Under the pieces are notes generated by a model, which ran no database searches, was not told the origin of the DNA, and worked only from the letters and a program-made list of their open reading frames with translations. This document shows, piece by piece, positions 1 through 8,653 of a DNA stretch of 64,000 bases. The stretch is from Leptodesmis sichuanensis A121 (lineage in GTDB: Bacteria; Cyanobacteriota; Cyanobacteriia; Leptolyngbyales; Leptolyngbyaceae). The position numbers were made by a program, and so were the translations under genes. The number at the start of each line of letters is the position of its first letter. Position 1 is the stretch's first letter. The stretch is taken from positions 4,774,001 to 4,838,000 of the forward strand of contig NZ_CP075171.1 of NCBI RefSeq assembly GCF_021379005.1, written 5' to 3'.

Positions 1-231
1 ATCTGGCCCTCTGAAATCCCGGTTCATGGCCTGATTGCGGCTGTAATAGACAAACATATTACCGCCCGTGAAGCAGTTCGATCGATCAGACAGGGCTTGC
101 AATGCTGAGTCGATCAACACATTCATGGCAATCCGGTGGCGATTGGTTTCCAACGGTTCTCCATCGTCAAAAATTAAATCCGTAGGGGGTGGGGGAGGTT
201 GCCAATCAACCAGGGTCATGTCCTTTACCAT
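1..231 (-). CDS. Uma2 family endonuclease-like protein, N-terminal part (runs off window)
   Basis: Reading the minus strand from an ATG at 231 gives 77 open codons to the window edge. The product begins MVKDMTLVDWQPPPPPTD and continues through LETNRHRIAMNVLIDSAL and GGNMFVYYS to FRGPD. This is the usual N-terminal half of cyanobacterial Uma2 (DUF820, PD-(D/E)XK fold) proteins, ending at the Pro-Asp that begins the catalytic motif. A second ATG at 219 is also possible. The C-terminal catalytic part is outside the window. Uma2 proteins are abundant in cyanobacteria and mostly of unknown role; three other Uma2 loci occur near 55.5-58.3 kb. Confidence 0.75.
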   Translation of the reverse strand, partial: MVKDMTLVDWQPPPPPTDLIFDDGEPLETNRHRIAMNVLIDSALQALSDRSNCFTGGNMFVYYSRNQAMNRDFRGPD

Positions 232-255
232 GCGCCTTCAACTATCGGTTTTTCC

Positions 256-729
256 CTACTCGTTGCTCACATACTCCGCAGAAGGTTGAGTATTGGTAGA
301 TTCCAGAGCCGCTTTCAGGGTATGCCAGGTGAGGGTGGCGCATTTAATGCGGACGGGGAACTGGGAAACGCCCTGCATTACATTTAGCTTGCGGAATTCG
401 GTGGGAAATTCTGCGCCGCCTTTCATCATGTCCTGAAACTGTTGCACCATGGCGATCGCTTCATCCACGCTGCGGCCTCTCATCGCTTCTGCCATCAGAT
501 CAGCCGAAGCCATCGCGATCGCGCATCCTTCCCCTTCAAACTTGACATCTTCAATGCGATCGCCCGCTGGATTCAGGTGCAACGTCAGTTCGATCGTATC
601 CCCACAGGAAGGATTATGACCTTTCTGATACCGATCCACAGGATTTGTTTGGCCCCGATGCCGGGGTTTTTTGTAGCGTTCCAGAATGACTTGCTGATAG
701 AGATCGCGGAGGTTGCCCAAAGAGGTCAT
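256..729 (-). CDS. sufU: SUF-system Fe-S cluster assembly protein SufU (NifU/IscU-like)
   Basis: 157 residues from the ATG at 729; an upstream in-frame ATG at 765 would add 12 residues that do not resemble the family. The three metal or cluster Cys contexts of IscU-type scaffolds are visible: NPSCGD, GEGCAI and RIKCATLTW. Between the second and third Cys lies the roughly 20-residue insertion that separates SufU from IscU. SufU proteins bind zinc and relay sulfur from the SufS cysteine desulfurase to the SufBCD scaffold. The gene ends 25 bp from the start of the Uma2 gene on the same strand; no other suf gene is adjacent. Confidence 0.88.
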   Translation of the reverse strand: MTSLGNLRDLYQQVILERYKKPRHRGQTNPVDRYQKGHNPSCGDTIELTLHLNPAGDRIEDVKFEGEGCAIAMASADLMAEAMRGRSVDEAIAMVQQFQDMMKGGAEFPTEFRKLNVMQGVSQFPVRIKCATLTWHTLKAALESTNTQPSAEYVSNE

Positions 730-847
730 GAGTTGTGTACATCCACTAGGTTCATCTTCCTCCATCCTATCAGCAGGGATGATGGTGAGAGAGGGGAAAA
801 GTGAGAGGGCAGGGGAGCTACCCCTCCACCGATCATTTTGTCATCTG

Positions 848-1369
848 TCATCCCATCATTGTCACCGGATGCAGTTTGCGGTTATACAACCAGAGCAACA
901 AGCCAGTGGCAGCAATTTTTAGTCCATCGAATAGCCAGTAGCTGAGGTGCAGTTGATTCATGGATGCAGGCGGTTGGTTGGATTCAACAAACCAGTTGAG
1001 TTGTAGTCCCAGGGCGCTCATTTGCGGGGTGAAGCCGTAGGTATCTACCAGTGCGATCGCCAACAGCAACAGGGATAGCAACACTGTCATCCACCCTGGA
1101 CGGTTCCAGGGATGCCGACCATAGCGCAAACCTAAAATGCTGGTGAGCACCAGACCTGCACAGAGTAATTCAATTCGGTTAAAAAGAGAAAATAGAGAGT
1201 AGCCTGCGATCGCAAAATTGGGTTCTGTCATCATGCCGGAGGTGTAAAGTGCGGGCATGACAATCCCGTCCAGCATCAGAATACTGCTTAACTAGAAGCC
1301 CAGGGTTAATAAAAGAATCACTTTCCAGGAAGAGGAACTATCCTTTTTAAGACTAGAAGCGGTGGCCAT
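848..1369 (-). pseudogene. DUF4149 (TMEM205-like) membrane protein interrupted by an in-frame TAG
   Basis: The only long open stretch starts at an internal ATG (1276) and gives 142 residues with about four membrane segments (FNRIELLCAGLVL, TVLLSLLLLAIALV and a C-terminal pair). The same frame is open upstream to an ATG at 1369 and encodes MATASSLKKDSSSSWKVILL, then LTLGF, a TAG at 1292-1294 and LSSILMLDG. The stop therefore falls inside the first membrane helix, exactly where relatives have a hydrophobic residue or Trp. One change of TGG to TAG would explain it. Either the gene is inactivated, or translation restarts at 1276 without helix 1. A base-calling error remains possible. DUF4149 assignment is from overall resemblance. 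Confidence 0.6.
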
Positions 1370-1869
1370 AATTGCCTCGATAGCACTTACTGTTCAGCTT
1401 AATCAATGAAGTCAATACTTCTCTTCAAATGAATGGAATTTGTAACATTAAAATAAGTCTGACAGAAGGCTGTCAGACTTTTAAGAACTATCAAATTAGA
1501 GTCTCTACTAATAAGGGTGGACAAAGAATTAAACTGCAATCAACCAGTGAGATAGATGAGAAATAACGATCTGCCCTCCTTTCTGGAAGTCACTGATAGT
1601 TTACTGAACGTCATCAGTTGTGCAATTTCTCTGAAAATTAGTTGGGAATAACCAACCTGAAAGCGTCACTTAAGAGTCACGCAAGTGATATTCAATTATG
1701 CCGAAACGATGGACGATAGATTGAACTTAATCACCAGTTGTGCAGTGGCTTTGGAAGGAGACACAAGTCCAAAAGCCTTAATTTGAAGAGGTTTTCTTTG
1801 CTCTTTGTGTCTATATAAAAGATAGCACTTTCAACCCGGATTAAAAGAGCCTTTAAAGGAAGTTAATAC
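1370..1869. other. intergenic region with no clear gene
   Basis: About 500 bases between the DUF4149 relic and a small relic ORF. It holds a perfect hairpin at 1456-1479 (listed separately) and two similar copies of a CAGTTGTGCA-containing sequence near 1616 and 1736, about 120 bp apart. A TATATAAAAGATAG stretch lies near 1813. I see no tRNA, riboswitch or longer ORF. Confidence 0.5.
1456..1479 (-). terminator. perfect 10-bp hairpin, possible gyrB terminator
   Basis: AGTCTGACAG pairs perfectly with CTGTCAGACT around a 4-nt loop. On the minus strand the stem is followed by TTATTTTAAT, and on the plus strand by TTTTAAG, so it could stop transcription either way. The minus-strand reading would end a gyrB transcript about 580 bases after the gyrB stop codon, which is unusually far; the assignment is tentative. 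Confidence 0.45.
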
Positions 1870-2040
1870 GTGGTTAAACGGGCACATACTAGCGCAACAT
1901 TTCGACACAAATACGAGTGACACTGTGATTTGGGCAGTGATGATCTACGGTTTGGTTACCAGAAGCCACCGCTGCCACCGTTGACAGATGCTGAAATGGA
2001 GTGGATTGATCAGCAATTGAGAACGCGAGGATTGCGGTAG
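1870..2040 (+). pseudogene. small relic ORF with one in-frame TGA
   Basis: A GTG at 1870 preceded by AAAGGAAG encodes VVKRAHTSATFRHKYE, then TGA at 1918-1920, then 39 further sense codons (HCDLGSDDLRFGYQKPPLPP..., ending RTRGLR) to TAG at 2038. The continuation reads like real protein rather than random translation, so I call it a small gene inactivated by a stop codon. I do not recognise the family. It converges with gyrB. Confidence 0.3.
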
Positions 2041-2057
2041 CCTACTCTGTACGATTA

Positions 2058-5000
2058 TTAAATGTCCAGATCTTCTAGATTCAACTTTGGCCCATAGGTT
2101 TCGATGAACTCCCGTCGAGGAGCCACCCGATCGCCCATCAGCACGGTAAACACGCGATCTGCTTCGGCGGCATCCTCAATTTCCACTCGTTTCAGGGTGC
2201 GGCTTTCCGGGTTCATAGTGGTATCCCACAATTGTTCCGGCATCATTTCTCCCAACCCTTTGAACCGTTGAATTTCGTACTTGGCATTTTCGGGGAAAGT
2301 GGCGATCAGTTGATCCCGTTCGCGATCGCTGTAGCAATAGTAGTGATTGCGGCCCCGCTCAATTTTATAGAGAGGCGGGCAGGCAATGTAGACATAGCCC
2401 TGATCCACCATATCCCGTTGATAGCGGTAGAAGAAGGTGAGCAGCAGGGTACGAATGTGAGCACCGTCTACATCTGCATCAGTCATGATGACAACCCGGT
2501 GGTAACGCAGTTGGGAGGCATCAAACTCTTCCCCTTTAATCCCCAGACCCAGTGCTGTGATCAACGCTTGAATCTCAGCATTTTTGTAGATCTTGGCATC
2601 ATCGGTCTTTTCAATGTTGAGGATCTTGCCCCGCAGCGGCAGGATCGCCTGGAATCGCCGATCGCGTCCCTGCTTGGCGCTGTTATGCACAAAGACTCCG
2701 CTGGCTAAGGCAAAGTTATGAGTGTGGGGAACTTCGATATCGTAGACATCAATCAGTTCTGTCAGCCATTTAATCGAAACAATTTTATGGTTGTAATTCG
2801 CAATTGCCTCACGAGCCAGAAACTCATTTCCATCAAAATATCTCTGACAGAAAGTATCAAAACGCAGAAGAGACTTATCCCGAAGCTGAAGCCGCAGCCT
2901 TTGGTAAGCAACCAGGTCGAGACTACCTTGCTCTACCTCAACTTGTTTGAGAGCTGCGATCGTCTTTCGATAATAAGTTTGGGAGAGTGCAGCCCGACGC
3001 TTAGCTCTAAATTCTGGTGTCCACTGCTCTTTCGTCTTTTCACTTCGCCAGGATAATAGATCTTGATCCCGCCATTGTTGCGTGGACTGTTCTGAGAACT
3101 GTTGACGCACTTCAGGATGAGCAGCAAAGTAAGCAGCGACCCGCTCAGATTGAGCTAATCGATTGGCTGCATCGCTCCAGTATGCTTGCTGCGCCTGGAG
3201 AAGCTGCGTGTGGTTCTGTTGTTGATAGACTGCGTCAGAGTTGTAAAACTCACGCCACTTGTTCATCATGAAAGTCTTATAAGCTGCATTTTGCCACTGG
3301 GCCTTTGCTTGTTCAGAAAGAATCTGACGCGTTTCTGGTTGCCGCATGCGATCGCTCATCATGGCGCGAAAGGCTTCGCTTTGCCGGATTTCACGACACT
3401 TGTCAACCACATCCGGTCGGTGCAGGGTTTTCTCTAGATGAGCGCGATGCAGAGCAAGATGTGCCTCAACTGATAACCGCTGGATATTTGTTGGATTATT
3501 GTTGAGCTTATTAAAGTCAACATGATGGCAGTGAACTCCATCGGATTCAGCATAAATTCCCTGCCAGCGATTCCACCAATCGGCCAGCACATGGGTAAAC
3601 AACCAGGATTCCGATCGGGGATCCCAGACCATCTCATAGCCGTTGATAGTGATTCCAGTTTCCTTGTTGTCTGAAAGCTTGCGATATAGCGGCATAAGGG
3701 AGTCTTGAGGCGTTAGATCACATGCTGCCTTGTAGCTACCATCTCGCAGCATGAAACGGTGATCGGGAGTACAGACAATAGTTTCACCCGTATCCAGAGT
3801 GACTTGGATAACTTGAGCATTGGATTTTGTGACGCGGGGATTAACGATTCGTTCTAGCCCGATCGTTCCATCATGCCGAATCGTGTAACAGAAATGCTCT
3901 TTCCCTTGAGCCTGTTCATCGACAATCTGCTTGAAGCTGAGAGAACGTCCATCGGCCAGGGCAACTTGTGTATCTCCAGAAAAACAGCCACCCGCAGAAT
4001 CCCCTTCCACAATGAAGATTTCTGATTCAGCGGGGTCGCGGCTGCTGCAATCCGCCAGTTTCCCTGGCAGGGTCGAAGACTCTAACACCGATTTGCGGCG
4101 TACCAGTTCCCGGGCTTTGCGGGCGGCTTCTGCGGCTCTAAAGGCTTCCACCGCCTTTTCGATGATGGCATCCGCTACGCCAGGACGAAACTCCAGATAT
4201 TCCGTCAGGACTTCGCCCACCAGGGAATCGACAATGCCGCGCACTTCTGTATTCCCCAGTTTGGTCTTAGTTTGACCTTCAAACTCTGGCTCTGGTACCT
4301 TGACCGAAATCACGCCCGTCAACCCTTCCCGGATATTCTCCCCAGCCAGGTTTGGATCATTGTCCTTTAGCTTGTTCCGTTTACGGGCCAGCGCATTCAT
4401 CGTCCGGGTGAGGACAGTTTTCAGTCCTTCTAAATGGGTGCCACCGTCGATCGTGCGAATATTGTTGGCAAATCCCAGCAGATTATCGGTGTAGGCATCG
4501 GCACACCATTGCAACGCTACTTCTACCTGCACATTGTTCCGTTCCCCTTGCACGTAAATCACTTCCTCGTGCAGGGGTTGCTTCTCGCGGTTCATGTAGC
4601 CAATGTATTCCCGAATTCCCCCCTCGTAGAAGTAGGTTTCGACATGGGGGTTACCGTCTTCCGGGCGATCGTCCGTAAAGGTAATTCGCACGCCACCGTT
4701 CAGAAAGGCCAGCTCTCGCAAACGGCCTGCCAGGGTGGCGTAATCAAAGACAATGCCTGTGGTGAAAATGCTGATGTCGGGCAGGAATGTAACTGAAGTG
4801 CCCGTGCGATCGTCCGCTCCTGGTTGAACGACCATATCCCCCTTTGGAATCCCCCGTTCAAACCGTTGGGTATGAATCTTGCCTTCGCGCCAGACCGTCA
4901 CCTCCACCCACTCAGAGAGCGCATTGACGACGGAAATCCCAACGCCATGCAACCCCCCAGACACCTTATAGCCGCCCCCTTCACCAAACTTACCTCCGGC

Positions 5001-5294
5001 TCCCAGCTTGGTCAGTACCGTTTCCAGGGCAGATTTTCCAGTTCGGGGATGAATATCGGTAGGAATACCGCGCCCATCATCGACCACCGTAACGGAGCCA
5101 TCCCGATTGATGGTAACGTTGATGTTTTTACAGTAGCCTGCCAGAGCTTCGTCAACGGAGTTGTCAACAACCTCGTACACTAGATGGTGGAGTCCTCTGG
5201 ATCCGGTGCTACCAATGTACATTCCTGGGCGTTTGCGAACATGCTCAATCCCTTCCAGGACTTGAATCTGCTCAGCACCGTAATAGTTTGTCAT
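2058..5294 (-). CDS. gyrB: DNA gyrase subunit B precursor containing an intein
   Basis: 1078 residues, of which 437-871 are an intein (listed separately); the two exteins total 643 residues, the normal length of GyrB. GyrB is the ATPase subunit of the A2B2 topoisomerase that introduces negative supercoils. The N-terminal GHKL ATPase motifs are present (EVVDNSVDEALAG, VDDGRGIP, GLHGVGISVV), followed by the transducer domain and the TOPRIM domain with EGDSAGG and DADVDGAHIR. The intein splits TOPRIM right after EGDSAGG, so activity depends on splicing. The start follows the common MTNYYGAEQIQVLEG pattern. The gene is divergent from miaA across 154 bp. Confidence 0.97.
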   Translation of the reverse strand: MTNYYGAEQIQVLEGIEHVRKRPGMYIGSTGSRGLHHLVYEVVDNSVDEALAGYCKNINVTINRDGSVTVVDDGRGIPTDIHPRTGKSALETVLTKLGAGGKFGEGGGYKVSGGLHGVGISVVNALSEWVEVTVWREGKIHTQRFERGIPKGDMVVQPGADDRTGTSVTFLPDISIFTTGIVFDYATLAGRLRELAFLNGGVRITFTDDRPEDGNPHVETYFYEGGIREYIGYMNREKQPLHEEVIYVQGERNNVQVEVALQWCADAYTDNLLGFANNIRTIDGGTHLEGLKTVLTRTMNALARKRNKLKDNDPNLAGENIREGLTGVISVKVPEPEFEGQTKTKLGNTEVRGIVDSLVGEVLTEYLEFRPGVADAIIEKAVEAFRAAEAARKARELVRRKSVLESSTLPGKLADCSSRDPAESEIFIVEGDSAGGCFSGDTQVALADGRSLSFKQIVDEQAQGKEHFCYTIRHDGTIGLERIVNPRVTKSNAQVIQVTLDTGETIVCTPDHRFMLRDGSYKAACDLTPQDSLMPLYRKLSDNKETGITINGYEMVWDPRSESWLFTHVLADWWNRWQGIYAESDGVHCHHVDFNKLNNNPTNIQRLSVEAHLALHRAHLEKTLHRPDVVDKCREIRQSEAFRAMMSDRMRQPETRQILSEQAKAQWQNAAYKTFMMNKWREFYNSDAVYQQQNHTQLLQAQQAYWSDAANRLAQSERVAAYFAAHPEVRQQFSEQSTQQWRDQDLLSWRSEKTKEQWTPEFRAKRRAALSQTYYRKTIAALKQVEVEQGSLDLVAYQRLRLQLRDKSLLRFDTFCQRYFDGNEFLAREAIANYNHKIVSIKWLTELIDVYDIEVPHTHNFALASGVFVHNSAKQGRDRRFQAILPLRGKILNIEKTDDAKIYKNAEIQALITALGLGIKGEEFDASQLRYHRVVIMTDADVDGAHIRTLLLTFFYRYQRDMVDQGYVYIACPPLYKIERGRNHYYCYSDRERDQLIATFPENAKYEIQRFKGLGEMMPEQLWDTTMNPESRTLKRVEIEDAAEADRVFTVLMGDRVAPRREFIETYGPKLNLEDLDI
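2682..3986 (-). mobile_element. GyrB intein with HNH homing endonuclease
   Basis: 435 in-frame codons between the exteins EGDSAGG and SAKQGRD. Splicing elements are all visible: Cys1 (CFSGDTQVAL), block B CTPDHRFML, C-terminal block ending ASGVFVHN with the penultimate His and terminal Asn, and Ser as the first residue of the C-extein. The middle contains an HNH-type core (HCHHVDFNKLNNNPTNIQRL) and basic repeat-like segments, so it is a full-size intein with a probably intact homing endonuclease. The insertion site and length match what I remember of the Synechocystis PCC 6803 GyrB intein. The motifs are seen; activity is inferred. Confidence 0.95.
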
Positions 5295-5448
5295 GCGATC
5301 AGTGCTCCAACCAAAATAAGCGCTCTCAAAAATGATTCCAGCTTAAAAGACCAAAATCATCCAAAATTGTAACACAAAAGGCTTACAAGCGGTTTTAGAT
5401 ACCTTTCCTGCACTATTTCAGGTAGGGGTTAACCAGTAATTCACGTCT

Positions 5449-6519
5449 ATGTCTTCTGCCAGTCTTAGTCTAGCAAAAAGCAGTACATATATACCATCAT
5501 TAATTGTCTTGTGTGGCCCCACTGCAACCGGCAAGTCTGGCTTAGCGATCGCGCTTGCAAAACGCTTGCATTGTGTCATTCTCAGTGCCGATTCGCGCCA
5601 AGTGTATCGAGAATTTAACATTGGCACTGCCAAACCCTCGATCGCCGATCAGCAAGCTGTGCCCCACTACCTGATCGACATCTGCGACCCCACAGAAACT
5701 CTGACCTTGGCGGAGTATCAGCAGCAGGCACAGGAGTTGATCGACCAAATGCAGGCAGGGCAGAAGGCAGAAGGCGGAAGGCAGAAGGCAGGTGGAGGAG
5801 GTGAGGACGGTGGGAAGGGTGGGGAAGGTAGGGAAGAAAAATGCAAAATTTCTTATCCTCCCCCCTCTCCCCTCCTCGTTGGTGGAACTGGCCTTTATAT
5901 TCGCTCCATCACGCGAGGATTGAAAATTCCCAGGGTGCCGCCCCAGCCAGAGTTGCGATCGCAACTGGAAGCCTTGGGACAACCGCAGTGTTATGCGCTG
6001 CTGCAACAGGTCGATGCGGTATCAGCGGCGAAAATTCATCCCCATGATCAGGTGCGCACGGTGCGATCGCTGGAAGTCTTTTACACTACAGGTCGTCCCA
6101 TGTCGGAGCAGCAGGGGGAGCATCCTCCGTCCTATCCGATTCTGCAAATTGGGCTGGATTGCCGGGATACGGAGAAACTACGGCAGCGAATTGCTCATCG
6201 CACCGAACAGATGATTGCCGATGGCTTGGTGGCTGAAGTCGATTATCTTTGCCAGAAGTATGGCTCTGCTCTGCCGTTGTTGAATACGCTGGGCTATGCC
6301 GAATTCAAGCAGCATCGTGCAGGACAGCTTTCTCTGGCTGAGGCAAAGGAGTTGACGATTTTGCATACCCGTCAGTTTGCTAAGCGACAGCGTACCTGGT
6401 TTCAGGCCGATCCAACGATTGAGTGGTTTGATGCAGATGCCCCTGACCTGTTCGAGCAAGTATGCCTACGGGTAGAAAAATTCCTGGATAGCCTGCTCAC
6501 CACTGCGAACAAACACTAA
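5449..6519 (+). CDS. miaA: tRNA dimethylallyltransferase with low-complexity insertion
   Basis: 356 residues, longer than the usual ~300. MiaA transfers a dimethylallyl group to the N6 of A37 in tRNAs reading U-starting codons. P-loop GPTATGKSGLA (about 23-33), the substrate motif SADSRQVYREFNIGTAKP, VPHYLIDICDP, LLVGGTGLYI and the C-terminal TRQFAKRQRTWF are all present. Residues about 104-139 are a Gly/Lys/Glu-rich stretch inserted just before LLVGGTGLYI. The DNA there is a heptanucleotide tandem repeat (GCAGAAG units) that stays in frame. The insertion sits at a surface-exposed position where the family varies, so the enzyme is probably active. Confidence 0.95.
   Translation: MSSASLSLAKSSTYIPSLIVLCGPTATGKSGLAIALAKRLHCVILSADSRQVYREFNIGTAKPSIADQQAVPHYLIDICDPTETLTLAEYQQQAQELIDQMQAGQKAEGGRQKAGGGGEDGGKGGEGREEKCKISYPPPSPLLVGGTGLYIRSITRGLKIPRVPPQPELRSQLEALGQPQCYALLQQVDAVSAAKIHPHDQVRTVRSLEVFYTTGRPMSEQQGEHPPSYPILQIGLDCRDTEKLRQRIAHRTEQMIADGLVAEVDYLCQKYGSALPLLNTLGYAEFKQHRAGQLSLAEAKELTILHTRQFAKRQRTWFQADPTIEWFDADAPDLFEQVCLRVEKFLDSLLTTANKH
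5753..5870 (+). repeat. heptanucleotide repeat (GCAGAAG-type) inside miaA
   Basis: Tandem 7-bp units GCAGAAG, GCAGAAG, GCGGAAG, GCAGAAG, GCAGGTG are followed by purine-rich GGTGGGAAGG-like sequence and CCTCCCCCCTCTCCC. The same kind of sequence is found between genes elsewhere in cyanobacteria. Here it lies wholly within the miaA reading frame. Confidence 0.8.
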
Positions 6520-6561
6520 AATGTTTGCATTAGAACTATTTGAATAGCAAACTCCGGCTTC

Positions 6562-7050
6562 ATGAAACCAGATATGGACACTGCAGCGCCCCCCCAGGAA
6601 TCTACAGCCCTTACAGCGGCTCAGAAGGCTGCTCAAGAACCTGCTCTCGCGTTAATGCGGGATCTGGTGCGCACCTATCAAGCCTTTTATGCCTACGACG
6701 AGGAACAGATCCGGCAATGGGGGCTGACGGTGCCGCAATTTGATGTGATTTGTACGTTGGGAAACACATCTGGGCTAATGATGGGTCAGATAGCCGAAAA
6801 GACCCTGGTGACCAAGGGAACGTTAACGGGCATTATCGATCGCCTGGAAAGCAAAGGACTGGTTCGCCGAGAAGTGCCACCAGAAAATCGCCGTTGCTTC
6901 ATTGTGGTGCTCACCGCCAAAGGGCAGCAAATGTTTGAAGAAATTTTCCCCGCTCACATTACTTATCTGAAGCAGCGATTGAGTGTACTTAGCAGCGAGG
7001 AAATGCAACAGATTCAAACCGCCTTACACCGCTTAAGAGAACTATTTTAA
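6562..7050 (+). CDS. MarR-family transcriptional regulator
   Basis: 162 residues. The winged-helix core is recognisable: LTVPQFDVICTLGN, MGQIAEKTLVTKGTLTGIIDRLESKGLVRR (recognition helix), EVPPENRRCFIVVLTAKGQQMFE (wing) and a C-terminal dimerisation helix. MarR proteins are dimeric repressors or activators often released by small aromatic or oxidising ligands; the ligand here is unknown. It starts 42 bp after miaA, but no obvious Shine-Dalgarno decides between the ATG at 6562 and one at 6574. It converges with the following small ORF. Confidence 0.88.
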   Translation: MKPDMDTAAPPQESTALTAAQKAAQEPALALMRDLVRTYQAFYAYDEEQIRQWGLTVPQFDVICTLGNTSGLMMGQIAEKTLVTKGTLTGIIDRLESKGLVRREVPPENRRCFIVVLTAKGQQMFEEIFPAHITYLKQRLSVLSSEEMQQIQTALHRLRELF

Positions 7051-7066
7051 TTGAATTGAAACGGTA

Positions 7067-7366
7067 CTACTGTTCCTGAACCAGTCGTAAATAGTTTTGC
7101 TGCAACCGCAGGTGATCATCGGCCAACCCATCACTCATGGCTTTTTCGGCATCGCTTAAGCGTTCCCAAAATGCCGCCGATCGCCGAGCCGCTAGCACTT
7201 CTGCCCACAACTTTTGTAATACTTCTGAAGTGGCTGCATCCATATTCAGACTATCTTGCAAATCTAGAAACTGGCGATCGGCTTCTGCCTGAGTTTTGGG
7301 ATCCAAAGCCAGTACTAGACAGTCTTTTAACAGATTGACCTGATTTTGGCTGAGAGAGTGGTTCAT
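7067..7366 (-). CDS. hypothetical protein, 99 aa
   Basis: A complete ORF convergent with the MarR gene and divergent from trpS. The product is soluble and helical, rich in Leu, Asp and Gln (QNQVNLLKDCLVLALDPKTQ, SEVLQKLWAEVLAARRSAAFWERLSDAEK). No membrane segment or signal peptide. It resembles small conserved cyanobacterial proteins of unknown function; I cannot assign a family. Confidence 0.65.
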   Translation of the reverse strand: MNHSLSQNQVNLLKDCLVLALDPKTQAEADRQFLDLQDSLNMDAATSEVLQKLWAEVLAARRSAAFWERLSDAEKAMSDGLADDHLRLQQNYLRLVQEQ

Positions 7367-7484
7367 AATCAGAAAAATGATTGTGACAACTGCCAGCAGT
7401 TTTCTTTACATTTCTTAAGGTAGCATTGAAATTGGTGGTCTGTGGCTGGCAACAGTCCTCCCATTGATAGATATTTGTGGAGCT

Positions 7485-8492
7485 ATGACGAAACAGCGGG
7501 TTCTTTCTGGAGTTCAGCCGACGGGTAATCTGCACCTGGGGAATTACCTGGGAGCCATTCGCAACTGGGTGGCAGGACAAAGTCAATACGATAACTTTTT
7601 CTGCGTCGTCGATTTGCACGCTATCACCGTCCCGCACAACCCAGAAACCCTGGCCGCAGATACGTATACCATTGCTGCCCTGTACTTGGCCTGCGGGATT
7701 GATCTGCAATACTCCACGATTTTTGTCCAGTCCCACATTTCCGCACACAGTGAACTGACCTGGCTGCTCAACTGCATTACGCCGTTGAACTGGTTGGAGG
7801 ACATGATCCAGTTCAAAGAAAAAGCCGTCAAGCAGGGGCAGAATGTCAGCATGGGGTTACTGGATTACCCGGTGCTGATGGCTGCTGATATTGTCCTGTA
7901 CGATGCCGATAAGGTGCCCGTGGGCGAAGACCAGAAACAACACATTGAACTCACCCGCGATATTGTTGATCGCCTTAACCACCAGTTTGGTAAAGGCAAA
8001 GCTGTCCTGAAATCTCCGGCCCCATTAATTCAAACGGATGGAGCGCGGGTGATGAGCCTAACCGATGGCACCAAGAAAATGTCGAAGTCCGATCCGTCGG
8101 ATATGAGCCGGATTAATTTGCTGGATTCCCCGGACGTGATTCAAACCAAGATCAAGAAGTGTAAGACCGATCCCGTGAAAGGGCTGGTATTTGGAGATGC
8201 CGATCGCCCCGAATGCAACAATCTCCTTACCCTCTATATGCTGATGTCGGGTAAGTCCAAAGAGGCAGTCGCGGCTGAATGTGCCGATATGGGTTGGGGA
8301 CAATTCAAACCCATGCTGACGGAAGCGACGATCGCCCACCTGAAACCGATTCAAGACAAATACCACGAGATCATGGCGGATCCGGGCTATCTGGACTCAA
8401 TACTCAAGGAAGGACGGGAGAAAGCAGGCGCGATCGCTCATCAGACCTTGTTACGAGTCAAAAAAGCGCTGGGCTATTCACTGCCGTTGTAA
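7485..8492 (+). CDS. trpS: tryptophanyl-tRNA synthetase
   Basis: 335 residues from the ATG at 7485 (preceded by GGAG); the ORF extends seven codons further upstream, but the family begins at TKQRVLSGVQPTG. Class Ic synthetase charging tRNA-Trp. The HIGH-like motif is PTGNLHLGNYLG, the KMSKS motif is KKMSKSDPSD, and PVGEDQKQHIELTRDI is the conserved substrate-binding segment. Length and order are normal. No T-box or leader attenuator is visible in the 118-bp upstream gap, which is shared with the divergent small ORF. Confidence 0.97.
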   Translation: MTKQRVLSGVQPTGNLHLGNYLGAIRNWVAGQSQYDNFFCVVDLHAITVPHNPETLAADTYTIAALYLACGIDLQYSTIFVQSHISAHSELTWLLNCITPLNWLEDMIQFKEKAVKQGQNVSMGLLDYPVLMAADIVLYDADKVPVGEDQKQHIELTRDIVDRLNHQFGKGKAVLKSPAPLIQTDGARVMSLTDGTKKMSKSDPSDMSRINLLDSPDVIQTKIKKCKTDPVKGLVFGDADRPECNNLLTLYMLMSGKSKEAVAAECADMGWGQFKPMLTEATIAHLKPIQDKYHEIMADPGYLDSILKEGREKAGAIAHQTLLRVKKALGYSLPL

Positions 8493-8653
8493 TCAGTCAG
8501 TGGTCATTTGGGGCCTTTGTTATTCACGTCATGATCCATGACCCATGACCAAGGGCGAATGACCGATCGCCTTGTTTCAGACTGAAGCTAGAAGTTCTCC
8601 GAAATGAGACAATCAGTCCTGTCTACCTCAATGCAAGCAGGACTTTAGCAGCG

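Noticed and set aside
1918-1920. TGA as selenocysteine codon in the small relic
   Set aside because: No SECIS-like stem recognised and cyanobacteria generally lack selenocysteine insertion; a plain stop is simpler.
2232-2708. 158-aa plus-strand ORF
   Set aside because: Shadow of the gyrB C-terminal extein; no family features and no ribosome site.
5542-6006. 154-aa ORF on the minus strand
   Set aside because: It lies wholly opposite miaA, and its composition simply mirrors the miaA codons and the repeat.
7367-7484. T-box or attenuator upstream of trpS
   Set aside because: No T-box sequence (TGGNACCGCG-like) or terminator/antiterminator pair is visible in the short leader.
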